The notes under the pieces: generated by a model
Database searches by the model: none
What the model was told of the DNA's origin: nothing
What the model saw: the letters and a program-made list of their open reading frames with translations, nothing else
Position numbers and translations under genes: made by a program
From: Nipponacmea schrenckii
Lineage: Eukaryota > Mollusca > Gastropoda > Lottiidae
Assembly: GCA_030562195.1 (NCBI GenBank)
Contig: CM060202.1
Location: 20,694,317 to 20,758,316 of the forward strand
Length of the DNA: 64,000 nucleotides
Direction of reading: 5' to 3'
In this document: positions 48,424-59,995 of the stretch, piece after piece
Layout: the number at the start of each line of letters is the position of its first letter
Numbering within the stretch: position 1 is the first letter of the stretch

Positions 48424-49360
48424 ACTATCAGATACTTGTTAATATTGGGAAAGCAGATCATCAATTAGGTTTGGAATTAATAGAATTATTGAAGTTCTGT
48501 CAATAAGGTGATAATGATATATTTGAGGTAGACCAGTACATCCAGTTTGATTCACGAGAAGGAAATCGTAAATCTTGAAACATGTTTCGATTCTTATATC
48601 AATCATCAAATAGGATTTGGAGTAAATAGATGTAAATTTCACCCAATCTTCTGATTATTTTTCATGACCTGTACACCTGTATGAATAAAATAGACAAAGT
48701 AAATAGTTTTAAATTTGAAAATAAAGAAATCCTGGCTGAGAAACAACTACACTGATTGTTGATTCTAACAAGAGTTAAGAGAAGTGAAAATTTACAATTC
48801 TGTGATCTAGATAGTGATCTTTGTAGACTCTCAACCTTTTTCAGAATTTTACTTGATACGGACATCTTTTTTAACAAACTTGAAAACGTTCCAGTATTTT
48901 AAACTGTGTTATAAATCAGGTAACAACATTATCAGACGTTGATAATACCTTTATAACTGTTTGTACCAGAAGAATCGACACAACTGGTCAAATTGAATAT
49001 GAATGTATATCTCAAATTCTGTCAGCTGATCAAGTGAATATTTATGGAATGAATATCTCAAATTCTGTCAGCTGATCAAGTGAATATTGATGGAATATAT
49101 CCCTTATAAAAAGATATAAGTATTATTTCTCTCAAGTGGCATCAAATGTCCGTGATGAGACAAATAAATATCATAGTCATGTTAATAAAATAGAGGTAGA
49201 ACAATCCAAGACCCACATCCCCCCTGCCCCTCATTTTAAAATGGATTGTTCTATATAATTTATTTTTGTATATTATGAAAATAACTGTATTATTGTATAA
49301 AATGCTGTATAATCGAATCTAGCTTTGCGAATAAAAATATATTGAACTTAAGAAAAATAC
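48424..49360 (+). other. HERC2: HERC2 3' UTR (probable)
   Basis: AT-rich sequence after the HERC2 stop with no coding signal. Candidate polyadenylation signals AATAAA lie at 48684-48689 and 49330-49335, with another AATAAA-like run near 49165. The 49330 copy is the strongest guess, giving a 3' UTR of about 0.93 kb. A 46-bp direct duplication (AAATTCTGTCAGCTGATCAA) lies at about 49,010-49,095. Extent is inferred, not seen directly. Confidence 0.45.
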
Positions 49361-52046
49361 CTGATAGCACTCTAAGATTGAGTTGGTCAATTCTGTACCC
49401 TTGTAGAATCATTCTTATCCCTCATAGTGACTAGAAATAGAAGTAAGAAATCCTGATTTTGTTTATCATTGAACACATTGGTTATGTTTTTTTTAAATTT
49501 AAATCTTAAAATCATAAAAAATAAACGATCAGATTTCAGAATTATCTTTCATATTTTTGGAATTTTTGTAAATTCATTTTATATGGTGTGAAAATACAGC
49601 AACATTAAAATTTCTGACATCAACTTGTTCATTATTCTTCATTTTGATCTTGAAACATTTTTAATGAAAAATCAGCTCCATTTTTTCGACTTTTCTTTAT
49701 ATTTTGTACATTCACTGTTGTCATGGGATTGTGAATATTGATATGGCTTCATACATTAATTATATTCTCTCGTTTGTTGGTTTATTTTATGTATTAATAT
49801 ATGTATATCTGCCAGCTTTTAAAATTTTATTCTGTTTGAATGAACAAATTAACAATGAATTTTGGAAAGTTTAAAGAGAGGATTGATATATTGATTGTAT
49901 TTCTTCAAGTTATTGTAGTTTTATACTAATTATTTAGTACTAATGGTAGCATGGTATTACTGACTCCTGTCTAGCATAATATTACACATATATGATAGAT
50001 GTCATTCAGTTTTGAGCTATAAAAACTTAATATCATTTTCAATGTCTGTCAGGAGCCCACCAGAAATAGTTGAGCTTATTGATAATATTTAACAGGATTG
50101 TGAAAAGAGATAAGATAAATCTCTTTGCTTTAGTAGAAACTGATCAGTCTCACTGATACTCATAAAATTTTTAGAAAACTTCTTATTATACTTTTACCTG
50201 GGGACACAGATCAATATTTTTTTCATCCTGTTTGAAGTTACCATTCACTTATTAGAGAAATTTTTATTTGATAGAAATGTATGAACTAGATTTGATAATG
50301 TGTGTATTTAATGCTTTGTGCAGATTGTCCTACTTTATATTCCATGTATCATATCAAAACATTGTATAACATTGTTTATATTGATATAACATAGTGTATA
50401 TTAATATCATACTGTTTATATTGATATCACATTGTTTATATTGATATCACATTGTTTATATTGATATCACATTGTTTTTGTTGATATAACACGGTGTATA
50501 TTGATATCACATTGTTTTTGTTGATAAAACATTGTTTATATATGTGCAACATTGTTTATTTTGATATAACACTGTATATATATCTCATTTTATTTTATTT
50601 CCTCTCATATTTACAGTTCTAGTTTGAAAAGATTTGACTCATTCCTTTTTTCCATGTGCCGCATTATTGCGAATTTTGTGCGCATAAATTGGCCGTTTTA
50701 CTGTTAACACAAATAATGTTTACTGTAAAATTTTGAAAATACTGCTCGCCCCACCCAACCCTCGACTAATGGATATATACCGTATAATTGTGAAAATAGT
50801 GCGCAACCCTACTTACACTCTGGAAGAGAGTATATCTAGAATAATCGCTATAACGCTTGTTGGTGGGGGGGGGGGGGCACTTGTTATTGATATCTGGGCA
50901 GTATCGTTTCCAATATACAGATGAAGAACTAAAACTGTAAATATGAGACAAGCTGTAAGAAATATTGTTATTGCTTTATTTTGTTGTCGTGGAGAACTGA
51001 TTTCACATGTCTTATAGACATAATATATTGAATGAAAAATATTCATAAATATACGCCTGACTCTTGACCTAATGCATCCTCTTGGATTTTATTTCTTTAC
51101 CCGGCCTGTCCTTCTTGAGGATATATTTCGGGGGAGGCTGACATGCTTATCTCTCAATGCAATTATCTTACGTCTTCTTCGTTGACCTGAAAGACCACGG
51201 TTCAATCGAAACCCTCCTTAAATCCATGTTGTGGTCAGAAAGAGCGTGGTATTTTGCAATAAATGAAATGTACGTTTGTGAACTGGAGGTTTAGTTCCCC
51301 AGTCAACAGTAACATGTTCTCGTTAATCATTGACGTTCAATTTCTAAATTATTAGTTTGTAAGTGAATACTATAATCAGGTATCACATCTACCTGACACC
51401 ATTCTATATCGACACGTGTTTTATATCTAAATAGGCATCAAGACAGTTAAAACTCGAGACAAGAATCTAAACGGGCTTTCCGGCGATTAATATGATTGTA
51501 TAGAGGAGCCCCGTTTAACCGGTCGCCGACCATTGGGAATCCCATATACAGTGAAAAGAAATAACAATATATTATAATGCCTTTTAATCAGGTTTGACAA
51601 ATCATGTGGTCGTGGTAGTTTGCATTTCTTGCACTCGTCTTTGATCAAAATCTAACTGGCTCCACTGGCTGAACATCTGGTACTGTTTTGTCAATTGAAT
51701 TCCGCTTCCGAGTTTAGAGAGTCTTGCTAGTTTATACTTGGAGAATCAGGGTGCGTCAGTGAGTTGAAATGTCCATAATCTGAAGCTTAATTAAGTGTAT
51801 TGAACAATATAACGACATTTTGATCCCAGTGACTCCACAACCAAGTTTCACCAAGCCAACGTTCCCCACTTATATTGTTGAGCTCGACTACCACAGGGAC
51901 CGATTCATCATCTGCTTTACCTAAATATAGCTAGGTTTGTCAAATCCACTTCCAGTTTCGAGTCAAGGTCACTGCTATATCGGTACGACAATAGTTCGAT
52001 CTTAAACCAACTTAAATTTTTTAAAGGCACATTTGATTCCCTTTAA
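49361..52046. other. Intergenic / receptor 3' UTR region, no gene recognised
   Basis: Nothing protein-coding can be supported here. Contents: a 20-bp AT-rich tandem repeat at 50,340-50,590; a poly-G run at about 50,866-50,878; and a stretch at about 51,130-51,215 with a B-box-like GGTTCAATCG, a possible degraded tRNA-derived repeat. On the minus strand, an AATAAA signal (TTTATT at 51,088-51,093) could end the receptor transcript, giving a 3' UTR of about 0.95 kb. This region separates two convergent genes. Confidence 0.5.
50340..50590. repeat. 20-bp AT-rich tandem repeat in intergenic region
   Basis: About 11 units of ATTGTTTATATTGATATCAC with small changes. No function inferred. Confidence 0.88.
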
Positions 52047-55000
52047 TCAATTACCAGAATGGATAGCCTGTTTCACGTCTTCGTCGTCATTTTTGGACTT
52101 AGCGGTGCTAGTCTCGGTGTGAGAGGTAAAAATATTCGAAAACCTAGTTTCGGACATCTTAGCTTTAATGATATCTTTATTCCGCCTATTCAAACAGAAG
52201 GACAGGAAGATAAAAACGCCTTGAAGACCATTTAAAATGATATACACGTACCATAACGGGGAGATGTTAGTCGTTGACGCAATGAAGCCGAAGATCCACG
52301 TAAAGCCCATTACGGACGAGAGTCTGACGTACATCAGACATCTTTTTTTATCCCTCTTCTTACCAATCGTCCCTTCCGTTGACGCCATCGTTTTCTCAAT
52401 GAAATATAATGTCATGATGAAGCAGACGACATTGACTAAGAGGCAGATTCCGATCGGTACAAAGAAAGCATAAATATACCCAGACCTAGAAGACATCCAC
52501 GTACAGGACGAGACGCCATATTGGACTCCAGGGTGATCTCCGGGAACAAGGTCCAGAATGAGACAGACGAGAACAATGATCGCTGGAACACCTAAACATA
52601 CCAGGCAGAAATACCTGAAAATTCCATCACTGGACGAAACGCGGATTGTTCGCGGATGGAAGGTGACCAACATCTGCAGAGCTTGAGCACTCATCCAGGT
52701 AAAGGCCGATAACCAACTAAAATGCGTCACTGCTGCAATATATCGGCAAACCGTGACGTCATCACCAGCAGGTATTACCAGTAAGATTTGTCCAAAAATA
52801 AGAGAAACAGCGAGTCCGATATTCAGTTTGGCGGGAACATTGAGCTTTGTAAACAGGAAGTAGACGATGATGGTTACTAGGAGACAAAAGATTGACACCG
52901 AAGAACATGCCCACGATACATACTTCTGGACATCATCCATGGAAAAGAACTTGCCAGTTATTCCCGGGTTGTAACACACCAAGGCGTTTGATTCTGAGAT
53001 GTAGAATTGTTCAGGGCTGAACTTCAGATCATATCCAACAATTCGAAGGTCGCCATTGACATCAACTTCATATTCATCTGGTGTATAGACATAGAGTGTG
53101 TGCGAACATTGGTAGACTGCGGAAGCATCCGTGTGCGGACACACACAAACCTCCTGAAGCGTAATACCGTCCGTTTCACTGTTTGCTGTCATCCGGAATG
53201 CAATATTATCCATGGGATAAAGCAATGTTTTGTTACCATTCATCATACGAGCAAACCAATCTTCTTTTACAAAAAACACCGTTGCGTTTTGAGTACACTG
53301 CAACGTTTCCACAAAGCAGTTCTCGAATTCGCTGGCGTTCTGGTAATTATAAAACGTAAAATAAAAATCCACAAAATTAATTTCTATTTGATAATTTGAG
53401 AAGTAATCGATGAAATCAATGGCTGTTCTGTTATCGAGATCAAATGAAATCAATGCCAAACCCCCGATTGATTCCATGTCAGTCATATTAATGATAAACA
53501 TGTTCCATTCGGAACTTAGAAATTCGACAAGTCTTTGGAAGCTATCTTCAAAACTTTCTCCAAATTCCACCTTAGAATATTTCACAATATCAACATAGAT
53601 GACGTCACTTCCGTTAGGAAATGGTTGCAATAAAGAAGGGACGTAACTCGTACTATTTTTCCAACATTCTCCTGACTTGGCGTACTCATCAGTTTTACAT
53701 TTAAACTTACGACATTTTTGAAACAACTCATCAAATTTCTCATCAGCAGCACAAAGATCACTGATTTTAAATAATTGCTGGTTGATTTTTATTCTTTTTT
53801 CGGATGCACGTGGTAATTGGAACAGGGTGGTCAAATCGCCTACTCCATCTTGTACGGGACAAATTTGATACACACGGATCAACTCGACAGCAAACTGACA
53901 ATTTAAGCAGCTCGAATCACCATCTGTTGAGACATTCGACTGTACAAGGTCCAAGCACTGAATACAATCATTTTTTAAAAAAGAACCCAACTCGTATTGC
54001 AGAGAACAAAATTTATCACTATAATCACGTGGTTCATAAATCGCCTGACACTCGCCATCACGAACTATGTCCGTCATTTTGTTTTCGTTTGTTGAATCGG
54101 TACAGTTAAAGCTCACCGACCATGGCGCCAACAGGCTGCCGGCTACGTCTAGATCTAGTCCGTGACATGCAGCACAATAAATATTTTTAAAAGTAATATC
54201 GATAGGGCCAATGAATTCAACTGGAGGAAGACGTTCAGTCGTCTGCTCACAGTTTACCTTGTCCACCATCTTGGATGAGGTAGAACATGAGTTAACCACA
54301 GTAACTGGAGTTTCGCCGGCCATGTTCTCACAGGAACTCGTCTGTCGGATGAAGCTCAGAGCGTTACTTAGTGATGTAATGTTGTTTATAGTCAGTTGGA
54401 CGTCTGTCAGGGTAGACTGGTTTTGGGTCAGACTGTCGGCACACACCCCGGGTTGAATTCCACCAAGATAACATCGACAAACATCTTGGTTGAAGTTGGG
54501 AACTCTGAAGCAGCCAAGGTCAGCACATAGAAAATAGTCTCCGGGCAAAATTGATTGCGTAGAAACTGAAATTATAATTTATAATTTTTTTTAATTATTT
54601 ATGGTAGGCTACATTTAATGTTAATGAATGTAATGAAATGGCACAAGGGAGAATGAAATGAAATGGAACAAGGGAGAATGAAATGAAATGGAACAAGGGA
54701 GAATGAAATGAAATGGAACAAGGAGAATGGTTGAAATAGAACAAGGGAGAATGAAATGAAATGGAACAAGGGAGAATGAAATGAAATGGAACAAGTGAGA
54801 ATGAAATGAAATGAAACAAGGGAGAATGGTTGAAATGGAACAAGGGAGAATGAAATGAAACGGAACAAGGGAGAATGAAAAGAAATGGAACAAGGGAGAA
54901 TGAAATGAAATGGAACAAGGGAGAATGAAATGAAATGGAACAAGGGAGAATGGTTGAAATGGAACAAGGGAGAATGGTTGAAATGAAACAAGGGAGAATG

Positions 55001-55314
55001 AAAAGAAATAGAACGAGAAAGAATGATATGAAATGGAACTAGAAAATATGAAATGAAATTTAATAAGAGAATATGAAGTGAAAAAGAACAACAGGGTAGA
55101 AAGGAAATAGATATAAAGGCATAAAAATGAAATGACAGCGAGAAGGGACCGGAGATAACGAAATTAAAAAAAATATCTTGAAGCGAGAGATTGAGAAACG
55201 ATATGATATTAAAACTGAAAAATGAAAAAGGTGACACGAAACAAGAATTAAATAATATCTACCTGACTGCAGTGTACAGATTATTATCAGCAAGTATAAG
55301 ACAGATAGTGCCAT
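52047..55314 (-). CDS. Class-B-type 7TM receptor (adhesion/Methuselah-like), two exons
   Basis: Exon 1 is 55314-55263 (start ATG 55314-55312), the donor is GTAGAT, the acceptor TTTCAG, and exon 2 is 54565-52047; total 856 residues. Exon 1 encodes a signal peptide (MALSVLYLLIIICTLQS). The ectodomain (about residues 18-565) is Cys-rich with NIYCAACHG and about 11 N-glycosylation sequons. Seven membrane helices lie at about 566-590, 598-616, 625-649, 669-690, 714-738, 765-781 and 788-809. The helix-3 Cys (VCRY) and loop Cys (SSCTW) can form the usual disulfide. NGLQGVFIFLSFCLN in helix 7 is typical of class B2. No GPS cleavage motif is visible before helix 1, which fits Methuselah-like or orphan lophotrochozoan receptors better than classical adhesion GPCRs. 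Ligand unknown. Confidence 0.88.
54620..55015 (-). repeat. 25-bp satellite inside the receptor intron
   Basis: About 15 tandem units of 25 bp, core AAGGGAGAATGAAATGAAAT on the + strand, with some variants carrying TGGTTG. The array fills more than half of the 697-bp intron (54,566-55,262), with degenerate purine-rich continuation to about 55,150. The strand asymmetry (purines on +, pyrimidines on the transcribed - sense) keeps the minus frames open, so long ORFs here are artefacts. Closely related to the satellite at 57.7-60.0 kb. Confidence 0.93.
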
Positions 55315-55534
55315 GTTTCAGTCCTCGGGTGGGGATTGTTTCAACTGAGTACCTGGATGACTAGCATGGTTCAGGTGGTATTTGATGAGGCTTTATATAA
55401 GTTGAAACAATCATTTAAATCATAATACTATTAATACCTACCCTATTGATTTCCTAGGTTACTAGTATCATCTTCCCACCGCCAGTGTAGTTACTGGACC
55501 ACGATACTAGAAATACTGTAGATTAGATAAATCA

Positions 55535-56310
55535 TAATAAACTCTTTATTTAACATGGGTCAGAATTAGGTCCAATACACAAGGACATGGTCCTGTCTCA
55601 CATTCAGTCCATAGAGACAAACATAGACTCTTTATTTTACATGGTCAGAATTAGGTCCAATACACAAGGACATGTCCTGTCTCACATTCAGTCCATAGAG
55701 ACAAACATAGACTCTTTATTTTACATGGGTCAGAATTAGGTCCAATACACAAGGACATGGTCCTGTCTAACATTCAGCCATGGAGACAAACATAGACTCT
55801 TTATTTTACATGGGTCAGAATTAGGTCCAATACACAAGAACATAGTCATATCTAACATTCAAAATCCATAGAGACAAACATAGACTCTTTATTTAACATG
55901 GGTCAGAATTAGGTCCAATACACAAGGACATGGTCCTGTCTCACATTCAGTCCATAGAGACAAACATAGACTCTTTATTTTACATGGGTCAGAATTAGGT
56001 CCAATATACAAGGACATATTCCTGTCTAATATTCAGCTCATGGAGACAAACATAGACTCTTTATTTTACATGGGTCAGAATTAGGTCCAATACACAAGGA
56101 CATAGTCCTGTCTAACATTCCGTCCATAGAGACAAACATAGACTCTTTATTTTTCATGGGTCAGAATTAGGTCCTATACACAAGGACATGGTCCTGTCTA
56201 ACATTCCGTCCATAGAGACAAACATAGACTCTTTATTTTTCATGGGTCAGAATTAGGTCCAATACACAAGGACATAGTCCTGTCTAACATTCAGTCTATG
56301 GAGATAATAC
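55535..56310. repeat. About 86-bp tandem array, 9 copies, upstream of receptor gene
   Basis: Nine imperfect copies of an 84-89 bp unit with core TGGGTCAGAATTAGGTCCAA and CATAGACTCTTTATTTTACA. It starts about 220 bp upstream of the receptor start codon, so it lies in or near that gene's promoter region. Units differ at scattered bases (CATGGTCC / CATAGTCC), showing moderate age. No coding capacity. Confidence 0.93.
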
Positions 56311-56339
56311 AGCGAGCGATTTGAAGAAACAAAATATAT

Positions 56340-56525
56340 GATATCAATGTAGGATAGAACTACTAGACGCTTTTTCCATATTAGTCTCTCAGACCTGCAT
56401 CACTGACAAGGGGAAACCAAGCTGAAAAATCAGAGAAGTCATCTTGACCATTGCTGGGATTGAACCCTGGACCCAGGTAAGTGACGAAGCGTCGAACTCA
56501 CTGATCCCCCGCGGTTCTCCTTGTT
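56340..56525 (-). mobile_element. tRNA-derived SINE, minus orientation, partial
   Basis: Reverse complement reads GGGGGATCAGTGAGTTCGAC (A-box-like), then GGTCCAGGGTTCAATCCCAG (B box GGTTCAATCC) and on into a body with CTGATTTTTCAGCTTGGTTT and a CAGTGATGCAGGTCTGAGAG segment. It is the same family as the plus copies at 4.9 and 21.8 kb. The 3' part is truncated, and the 9-copy array lies directly downstream in its orientation. Confidence 0.7.
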
Positions 56526-57700
56526 CGTAGGTTGGTATAAAATGTTGATGATTATTAACCTACAGTACAGTAATTTAAAAAGAAATAAAGCTAGATCATA
56601 TAACGATGCAATAAAATCAGTTGAATAATTAATTTCACCCTGAGGTAAAACAAAACTATTTACTATTTTATTCAAATCAAAATAATACTGACTACTACAG
56701 AACCGTATTTATAGCATTATTTTTAAAAGGGGTCGCAAACCTTGAGGGCGCCCATTTTGATTGGATAGGCGGGGGGCTGGGGCTCGAAAATTAGGACCCC
56801 GTTTGGTCAAAGAATGCCTAACTGATATTCCCGAGGGCTCAGGCTAGTCCAAAAAGTTAGGGAGATTTCAGTTTTCCCTCATGAAATTTTGGGCGACATT
56901 TACTCTGAAAGAGTGTGTAGATACCAACAATTGTTAAAAAAATCATCAGTTGAGACAGCCCTTTACTTAATTTTCTTTTCTTGGGTGATATTGGACTATC
57001 CCTGGTGATGATATTTCCTGTATAGCGCACAATATCAACATAACAGTTAGCAAAGTCAAGGGGGCGTTGGAGTGACGCCTCTAGATGTAATTCATGGCGC
57101 ACCGAACGCTATACAATTATCATGCGCAAATTGAAGGGCGCTGCGAAACATGTGGCCCAGAATGTGACTCTATCGACCGCTTGCGATAGTCAGGGTCATT
57201 CTGAATGTGACGTTAAATGGTTTAAGGATAACAAAATGCTGAATTCTGTATGTGACGTGATAAACTTTGTACCATACGAAACACTCCTGTCAAAATAATT
57301 TGAATTGAAATGGTCTATCTACGTTATGCACCCCCCCCCCCCTCACTCTCGCCCTCTGGGACAACTGAAATCCTAACTAAAAGTAGTTAATAAACATTGA
57401 CGTAACAGCTTGATATTTAGGCTAATGGAAGTTGCAGTTTAACTTTCCTATAATCAAGTAATCTAACTATTCTATAATAAATAAACAGATACATGTAAAC
57501 TCGATAAACAGTTATAAATAAAACTATTATTATATAATGTAAAAACAATTATTACTTAAATTATATTTTCTAGTTATTTAAAATCCAGTGTAAAACGATG
57601 AAAGGGTCATGGTTGAAAAAATATAAGAAAAATATATTGATAGAAATATCTTAGCTAGAAATTCCGCTATTCTTCAATTATATCACGATATAAAAATGAC
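56526..57700. other. Intergenic, no recognised gene
   Basis: Mixed-composition DNA. It has a poly-C run at about 57,331-57,341 and somewhat higher GC around 56,700-57,200 than its neighbours. Short ORFs here (for example 57102-56857 on the minus strand, 81 codons, Lys/Arg-rich with one hydrophobic stretch) show no family resemblance and no splice context that I trust. Left unassigned. Confidence 0.5.
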
Positions 57701-57734
57701 ATGGAAGTGAGGCTGAAATGAAATGGGAAGAGAT

Positions 57735-59995
57735 GAAGAAAAAGGGGGAATGAAATGAAATGGGATAAGATGAAATAGGACAAGAGAGAATGAAATGAAA
57801 TGGAATAAGATAAGATGAAAAAAATTGGGACAAGGGAGAATGAAATGAAATAGAATAACGTAAGATGAACAAAATTGGACAAGGGAGAATGAAATGAAAT
57901 AGAATAAGGTAAGATGAAATAAAATGGGACAAGGGAGAATGAAATGGAATAAGGTAAGATGAAATAAAATGGGACAAGGGAGAATGAAATGGAATAAGGT
58001 AAGATGAAGTAAAATGGGACAAGGGAGAATGAAATGGAATAAGGTAAGATGAAGTAAAATGGGACAAGGGAGAATGAAATGGAATAAGGTAAGATGAAAT
58101 AAAATGGGACAAAGGAGAATGAAATGGAATAAGGTAAGATGAAATAGAATGGGACACAATGGAAAAAGGAAAGGGGATGGAATAAGGTAAGATGAAATAA
58201 AATTGGACAAGGGAGAATGAAATGGAATAAGGTAAGATGAAATAAAATTTGACAAAAGGGAGAATGAAATGGAATGGAATAAGATAAGATGAAATAAAAT
58301 GGGACAAGGGAGAATGAAATGGAATGGAATAAGATAAGATGAAATAAAATGGGACAAGGGAGAATGAAATGGAATAAGGTAAGATGAAATAAAATGGGAC
58401 AAGGGAGAATGAAATGGAATACGGTAAGATGAAATAAAATGGGACAAGGGAGAATGAAATGGAATGGAATAAGATAAGATGAAATAAAATGGGACAAGGG
58501 AGAATGAAATGGAATGGAATAAGATAAGATGAAATAAAATGGGACAAGGGAGAATGAAATGGAATAAGGTAAGATGAAATAAAATGGGACAAGGGAGAAT
58601 GAAATGGAATACGGTAAGATGAAATAAAATGGGACAAGGGAGAATGAAATGGAATACGGTAAGATGAAATAAAATGGGACAAGGGAGAATGAAATGGAAT
58701 AAGGTAAGATGAAATAAAATGGGACAAGGGAGAATGAAATGGAATAAGGTAAGATGAAACAAAATGGGACAAGGGAGAATGAAATGATATAGAATAAGGT
58801 AAGATGAAACAAAATGGGACAAGGGAGAATGAAATGGAATGGAATACGGTAAGATGAAATAAAATGGGACAAGTGAGAATGAAACGGAATACGGTAAGAT
58901 GAAATAAAATGGGACAAGGGAGAATGAAATGGAATAAGGTAAGATGAAGTAAAATGGGACAAGGGAGAATGAAATGGAATAAGGTAAGATGAAGTAAAAT
59001 GGGACAAGGGAGAATGAAATGGAATACGGTAAGATGAAATAAAATGGGACAAGGGAGAATGAAATGGAATAAGGTAAGATGAAATAAATTGGCACAAGGG
59101 AGAATGAAATGGAATACGGTAAGGTGAAATGAAATGGGACAAGGGAGAATGAAATGGAATAAGGTAAGATGAAATAAAATGGGACAAGGGAGAATGAAAT
59201 GGAATAAGATAAGATGAAATAAAATGGGACAAGGGAGAATGAAATGGAATAAGGTAAGATGAAATAAAATGGGACAAGGGAGAATGAAATGGAATACGGT
59301 AAGATGAAATAAAATTGGACAAGGGAGAATGAAATGGAATAAGGTAAGATGAAATAAAATGGGACAAGGGAGAATGAAATGGAATACGGTGAGATGAAAT
59401 AAAATGGGACAAGGGAGAATGAAATGGAATAAGGTGAGATGAAATAAAATGGGACAAGGGAGAATGAAATGGAATAAGGTAAGATGAAATAAAATGGGAC
59501 AAGGGAGAATGAAATGGAATAAGGTAAGATGAAATAAAATGGGACAAGGGAGAATGAAATGGAATACGGTAAGATGAAATAAAATGGGACAAGGGAGAAT
59601 GAAATGGAATAAGGTAAGATGAAATAAAATGGGACAAGGGAGAATGAAATGGAATAAGGTAAGATGAAAAAAATTGGACAAGGGAGAATGAAATGAAATA
59701 GAATAAGGTAAGATGAAATAAAATGGGACAAGTGAGAATGAAATGGAATAAGGTAAGATGAAATAAAATGGGACAAGGGAGAATGAAATGGAATAAGGTA
59801 AGATGAAATAAAATGGGACAAGGGAGAATGAAATGGAATAAGGTAAGATGAAATAAATTGGCACAAGGGAGAATGAAATGGAATACGGTAAGATGAAATG
59901 AAATGGGACAAGGGAGAATGAAATGGAATAAGGTAAGATGAAATAAAATGGGACAAGGGAGATTGAAATGAAATGGAATAAGATAGAATGAAGAG
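57735..59995. repeat. 45-bp satellite array, about 50 units
   Basis: Head-to-tail units of 45 bp with core ACAAGGGAGAATGAAATGGA followed by ATAAGGTAAGATGAAATAAA on the + strand. The unit is a 20-bp plus 25-bp pair. Its 25-bp half differs from the receptor-intron satellite consensus at about 5 of 25 positions, and its 20-bp half is the same motif with a 5-bp (GAAAT) deletion. Some units carry an extra GGAAT. The + strand has about one C per unit and lacks TTA, CTA and TCA, so all three minus frames stay open for 650-800 codons. This is a compositional artefact, not a gene. Confidence 0.96.

Noticed and set aside
54546..54548. Start of the receptor at the TTG codon at 54,548
   Set aside because: It is not an ATG and lies just after a good acceptor. 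The upstream exon at 55,314-55,263 supplies an in-frame ATG and a signal peptide.
54595..55237. Minus-strand ORFs of 107-212 codons in the receptor intron
   Set aside because: Low-complexity translation of the 25-bp satellite; the spliced receptor model skips this region with clean GT-AG signals.
56857..57102. Minus-strand ORF of 81 codons with a hydrophobic segment
   Set aside because: No recognisable family, no supporting exons, and no clear codon signal.
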